Shown: piece after piece, positions 59,636 to 64,000 of the stretch
Layout: every line of letters starts with the position of its first letter
Numbering within the stretch: position 1 is the stretch's first letter
NCBI GenBank assembly: GCA_965644295.1
Contig: CBFFRP010000108.1
Coordinates: 287,093-351,092, forward strand
DNA length: 64,000 bases
DNA from: Paraphysomonas bandaiensis
Lineage: Eukaryota > Chrysophyceae
Reading direction: 5' to 3'
The notes under the pieces: model-generated
What the model was told of the DNA's origin: nothing
Seen by the model: only the letters and a program-made list of their open reading frames with translations
The model's database searches: none
Program-made: the position numbers and the translations under genes

Positions 59636-61182
59636 ATGAATAGTCCTTCCATATTTATCCTTTGTATAATTAGTTCGGTGTGTTGCGGTAGACTTCCTGT
59701 GATCCCAGGATGGCAGAGAAACGTCCTATCGACTGTGCGCAATGTACAGGGATACTTGCAGCGTGGTCGTAGAGGCGCTGCGCTGTGTCGGGCCTTTGGA
59801 TTTGATTCTTTTGAAGGTAGAAGAGTCGCAAGCATGCTGTTTAAGGGGTTCGACGCATGCTCTTACGTGGATGTCAGTTTCGGTGATTTTGATATGCGTA
59901 TTCTTCAAGTGGATAATCCCGATGAGTTCTTCGATATATTTGAAGGGGATATTTCTATCGGTCATGCACTTAGGGCGGAGATCATGGTAGAGAATAGTTC
60001 TCTTGTCGCCAATATTCGCGCTCTGGTCGAGAGCAAGGCGAGGAATAATCGCAGTGCGCGACTGGTGGTTCTGGTTCCCCGCTCTGTTAAAGATGGTGAC
60101 GATCGAGCAGCTGAGCAACGCCTAAGAGAGATAGTGGGTGACATATGGATTTCGACAAAGTGTGATGTTGGAACAGAACCTCCTATTGTGGAGGTATTGG
60201 GATATGAACCCGGTATAGACCCGGTGAAAATTGCTTCATTGCGTCGAGTACTCTTTCTGACAGCTGTCCGGATGCTTACAAGCCAACCACACCCCCAAAC
60301 GAAAAGAATAGGCACGATTTATAGAGTAGCTGCGGCTTCAAATCTTCTCAAGCGGAGACTTCTATATGCGGCAGCACCAGTATACCCCGTCATCAGGACA
60401 GCTCGGGAACATTGGACTAGAAACTTATTAGAAAATCGTCTTATGGATGTGGACTCTGTCCCGGATATCTTCAGAGTTATAATGGATTCAGATATTATTG
60501 GATCTAATTCCTCCATTATAGGGCCAATGAAAGAAGCAATTAGCAGTACAAAATGCGAAGTGCCTTCTAATATACGCTTGAATTCTGGATTGAAGCAGGT
60601 ACTGACGAGAGAATTCCATAAAAGCGTCGACGTCATTGAGGACAGAGTAATAGAAAATTTAGAAAACGAACTAAGAAATCTAGAAGAAGAGCTTAGTTAT
60701 AAAGAATGTTTAAACATTGAAGACATACTATGGCGACTAGAACGCAATGCAACAACAACCTTTGCAAGAGCAGCAGAGGAAATGAAGCGAGGTAAAGTGC
60801 TACACATGGTAAAAACTTACATCTTTTATTTTTCTTCATTTTTATAGACTTTGTTCAACAACTGGTTCCGCCACTAGGATTGTCATCTTCTGTGATCCGT
60901 AGTATTACTGTGCGATACCCTTGGATTAATCCTTTCCTTCGCGGAATGTTTGTATACAGTCTTCATGCTGTTCGGTTAAGAGCCAAGGTTGCAGAGTTGA
61001 TGGAGGAAACCAAGGATCGATTAGTGGCAAAAAATTTATATCGTGAGAAGTCACGTTGGCCTTCTGGATGGGTGTCTTTAATCATTACTATACCGCGAAC
61101 CAGTTTCTTCTTAGCCCGTCAGCATACTCCATCATCGTGTCCGCCATCTCCAACAGATACGCCGAAAAGAGAGCTAGAATAA
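59636..61182 (+). CDS. Unrecognised secretory or membrane-associated protein
   Basis: Two exons, 59636-60791 and 60848-61182, give 496 residues. A hydrophobic N-terminus (IFILCIISSVCCG) looks like a signal peptide. The middle has a beta-alpha segment (SARLVVLVPRSVKDGDDRAAEQRLREIV) like a nucleotide-binding or ATPase-related fold, but no Walker or GTPase motif was found. A long helical stretch near residues 330-385 (DRVIENLENELRNLEEELSY) is coiled-coil-like. The C-terminal exon has a moderately hydrophobic segment (VSLIITIPRTSFFLA) followed by a Pro/Thr/Ser tail. No family recognised. Confidence 0.65.
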
Positions 61183-62364
61183 GAACTCATTCATGTTCAA
61201 ACAATTATAATTATCTGCTAATAGTTGTGTGTTGTTGCAAAAGTGATATTTTTGAAGCATGGGCAGTTCAGAATTAGTAATTGCTTTGTTAGTATTTTAT
61301 GTGCTCGATTTGTCTATTTATAACGACTGAATATATTAAACAAGTGCGTTTTATTTATTTGTGAGGGATCTATTTCTACTTACTGCACAGTAGTGCCGCT
61401 ATTTACTGTCCCATATTCTTGCCGAGTTCAACATAGAATTAATTTGAGATAACTTGATGGTGTTACAATATCGTCTTCGAGATGTCCCACATTACGGTTA
61501 GGGGACAGCATATTTGAGCCAATATTACTGACGCAGCCTCAAATATATTCTCAATCCCTACTACCACATGAACTTATATACGTATTTTTAATTGTATATA
61601 TGTGAATATCGATTAGAATGATATTGTTTTAGACTGTCATGGTAAGGGATAAGGGAAGTCGCATTTCTTCTAAAATGAGATCTATTACTAAGCTAAGGAG
61701 GTCTATAAAGCCTATTCTGAGATGAATAGAAGTATAACAGCTCAATCAAACTCTCTATTGCTTTAATTACTACAGTTTATGTAATTTTATATTATGGTAT
61801 TGTGTGCCTGAAATATAGAGCTTTTCTTAACATCCAAATAGATTCTTAACATATGATGTCGTCAAGTTAGAATTGACCACGATATTCAAGAAGTATGCAA
61901 ACAACAAATTTCTACTAGCATAGTGAATGTTTTCACTGTTGGGTTGAATTAAGATGCAGCATACGCACTCACTGTGAGCGCTGCGCAGGATATATCGTCA
62001 ATCCCAATATCTGATGAACCCAACAGGAGAGAGCAGTCTATCCATCCTAGACAACGATTGTTCAATGCATAGTGTATGGTAGCAGGTGTCAACGGATACC
62101 AACTGCACATGAACGTGGGATTGAGATCTTGTATGAGGAGTGTACCGGTATACGCTACTGTATTACCATAGTCTATTGTATACCTCTGTACTTCTGTAGT
62201 TCTCCATAGTACATATAATACAGTGACGTATACAGCATCAGTGGGATATCTCACACTGTCGTAGCTATGAGCGAGTTGACAGACGCACTGGACTGCACTG
62301 GCTGTTCAGATGACTGACAGGCAGGTCGCTGAAGGGCTTATGGGTGAGTGAGCCCTTCCTATGA
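61183..62364. other. Intergenic region upstream of methyltransferase gene
   Basis: About 1.2 kb without a gene. GTACCGGTATAC near 62141 is another palindromic word close to a gene start. Confidence 0.42.
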
Positions 62365-63144
62365 ATGGATCGTAGTGGAAAAAATAAAGTGCTGCGAAGA
62401 CCAAGCACAACAATCCTGATCATCTTACTGGTGATTCAGATATGTGCAGTGATCGTGTATGCAGTGATCAATAGTGATGCTGTAGGCACCGCACACACCA
62501 CAGATACATGCAGCGGACCACCTCCGAAACCAATTCCAACCATTAAATCACGAAGACAAGTGGGAAATATCATTCTTGAACACGAGAAATTAGAGATAGG
62601 GGCGGAGTTAGGAGTGTATCGCGGAGACTTCTCGTTGACCACTCTCTCCAGATGGCCGAGCTGTAAGAAGTATGTCCTTGTAGACTTATGGGGCCATCAA
62701 GAGAATTATAAAGACAATAGTAACCTTCAGAACGAGAAACACTCTGAGAATTATAGATTCACAATGTCCAGGCTTTCGAATTACAGTAAAGTATTGGAAG
62801 TCTGCCAAAATTACACCACAGTATGTGCGACACGTTACCCGGACAATTTCTTTGACTTTATATATGTCGATGCCAGACATGATTACAAGGGTGTTTTGGT
62901 TGATCTTCATACGTGGTGGCCCAAACTCAAAAGAGGTGGAATCATTGGTGGGCATGACTACGTAACACAGAATGATGGTCCTATGCAGTCCGGACAAGAC
63001 TGGACAATTAATTTCGATGGTACAAGAGATAAGTTGGGACGGGCTGTAAAGGGAGCTGTCGATGAATTTGCGAGCAGTATATGTCGCCAAGTAGTTGTAA
63101 CATATCGAGATTTGCATTACAATACATGGTTGATCCGTAAATAA
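62365..63144 (+). CDS. Membrane-anchored family 24 SAM-dependent methyltransferase
   Basis: An intronless frame of 259 residues. A short basic N-terminus is followed by a single membrane anchor (TTILIILLVIQICAVIVYAV), making it a type II membrane protein, probably of the Golgi or ER. The lumenal part matches the Methyltransferase_24 type of Rossmann fold: IGAELGVYRGDFS as the SAM-binding motif I, YVLVDLWGHQENY, FDFIYVDARHDYKGVLVDL and a GGIIGGHDY segment carrying the metal/active-site His-Asp pair. Such proteins are common in algae and heterotrophic protists and probably methylate sugars or small molecules; the acceptor is unknown. Confidence 0.88.
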   Translation: MDRSGKNKVLRRPSTTILIILLVIQICAVIVYAVINSDAVGTAHTTDTCSGPPPKPIPTIKSRRQVGNIILEHEKLEIGAELGVYRGDFSLTTLSRWPSCKKYVLVDLWGHQENYKDNSNLQNEKHSENYRFTMSRLSNYSKVLEVCQNYTTVCATRYPDNFFDFIYVDARHDYKGVLVDLHTWWPKLKRGGIIGGHDYVTQNDGPMQSGQDWTINFDGTRDKLGRAVKGAVDEFASSICRQVVVTYRDLHYNTWLIRK

Positions 63145-64000
63145 TTACAATCATCTGAGTGAGAACCTGTTATTGGCACACAGCTGATTTAAAAATCTCA
63201 TGAACAGTGTGTATGTATTTCTTGCAACAACCTATATTTTGTATGCGGTAGAAGCTGTAATCAAGCAAGAGTGGATAATGTATTTAACTATACGGTATAT
63301 AAAGTTGATATAGTGAAGAAGTAAGAGAGACACTAAGCCAGATGACAGAAACGTCAATAATGATGTAAAATATAACTCATGTATTATGTATACTATATAG
63401 TGTTACTAAGTTGTTACTAAGTGTGAATAGAAGTAAGTGTTACTAAGTTGATTTTAATGTCGCCTGACAGAATAATATCATGATGGCGGATCAGGCTAAA
63501 ATGGGTGGGTTATCTCGTCACTGGCTCAAATCTGCAGAGGAAGCACCTATCGAAGACTGCATTAAAATAATCTTGTCTCTGTAGCATATGTGCCAGATCA
63601 AAGATTACGAGAGTTTCGTTTCACACAAAGGAGGATACGGATGTCAAGCCGGACATATCGGCTGATGTGCAAGTATTTCTGAATACTCCCGCTCGAGGTG
63701 ATGATGTGGGCTTGCATACATATGTGTATGTGTGCAAAGCAATACCCAAGTACAGAAGTACAAAATAATGATTATTATCGTATAATGAATCATGAATACT
63801 AATACTGTCTACAATATCAACGGCTAATAATACTGTCTACAATATCAACGGCTATTGCTAATCCCAACAACAATCACATTCCCTACAGTTTGTATTCCTA
63901 ACTACATGGTACACGTATACAATACAGTACTGTACTACTAATCATATAATACAGGACATGTACACGTATATATTCTATATGTAAGTGGATAGTCCTACAC
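63145..64000. other. Right-end region, no confirmed gene
   Basis: Mostly AT-rich. A frame from the ATGATG at 63481 reads MMADQAKMGGLSRHWLKSAE and ends after 34 codons. Its 'W.K..EAP....IKIILSL' pattern vaguely resembles the start of a sedolisin/kumamolisin pro-domain, but it stops at once and no continuing exon is convincing. A near-exact 27-base direct repeat (tactgtctacaatatcaacg) lies at about 63802-63853. Confidence 0.3.

Noticed and set aside
63481-63585. Start of a sedolisin/kumamolisin pro-domain gene
   Set aside because: Only about 34 codons with weak similarity before a stop; no convincing downstream exon inside the window.

Overview
This is nuclear DNA of a microbial eukaryote. Genes carry many short GT-AG introns (about 45-145 bp, mostly 45-65), tRNA genes have internal promoters and Pol III T-tracts, and the proteins are eukaryote-specific (eEF2, class II eIF4E, NF-YC, CDC73, FYVE, PX-VPS9 and GBP proteins). 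The eEF2 G-domain wording, a PD-(D/E)XK-plus-kinase protein of the kind known from oomycete and chytrid Crinkler effectors, and family 24 methyltransferases suggest a stramenopile-type SAR protist. That placement is inference, not proof.

Layout: 1-2.7 kb has no convincing gene. Convergent tRNA-His (with intron) and tRNA-Leu genes lie at 2.7-2.9 kb. From 3.9 to 15.3 kb: an unrecognised 5-exon gene, a GT14 xylosyltransferase-like enzyme, a small basic protein, class II eIF4E, an unrecognised 9-exon protein and NF-YC. From 15.3 to 19.7 kb: decayed repeat DNA and a frameshifted nuclease-kinase gene. From 20 to 28.8 kb: a CUE-PDZ-PX-VPS9 Rab-GEF candidate, an unrecognised 4-exon gene, a FYVE protein, an acid-ceramidase/NAAA-type amidase and a small charged protein. 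From 29.3 to 32.7 kb: a 251-bp tandem repeat, then a multispanning protein that joins a ceramidase-like CREST domain to a ceramide-synthase TLC domain. From 34.7 to 44.1 kb: eEF2, a pogo-like transposase remnant, a Tudor-like gene abutting a dispersed repeat, and a tail-anchored coiled-coil protein. From 45.5 to 63.1 kb: a guanylate-binding protein, CDC73, an OFA-type MFS transporter, UDP-glucose 4-epimerase, a second FYVE protein, an unrecognised secretory protein and a membrane-anchored methyltransferase.

Genes tend to alternate strand, giving eight head-to-head pairs. Four of the eight intergenic spaces hold long TATG/CATA tetranucleotide arrays (about 120 to 1000 bp). Functional themes are sphingolipid turnover (amidase and CREST-TLC fusion), endosomal PI3P/Rab5 signalling (two FYVE proteins and the PX-VPS9 protein), transcription and translation, and glycan synthesis. 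Exon joins given here were worked out by hand from splice sites and reading frame. For the multi-exon genes, apart from the transposase remnant and the Tudor-like gene, the summed coding lengths are divisible by three, which supports the models. No transcript evidence was available.
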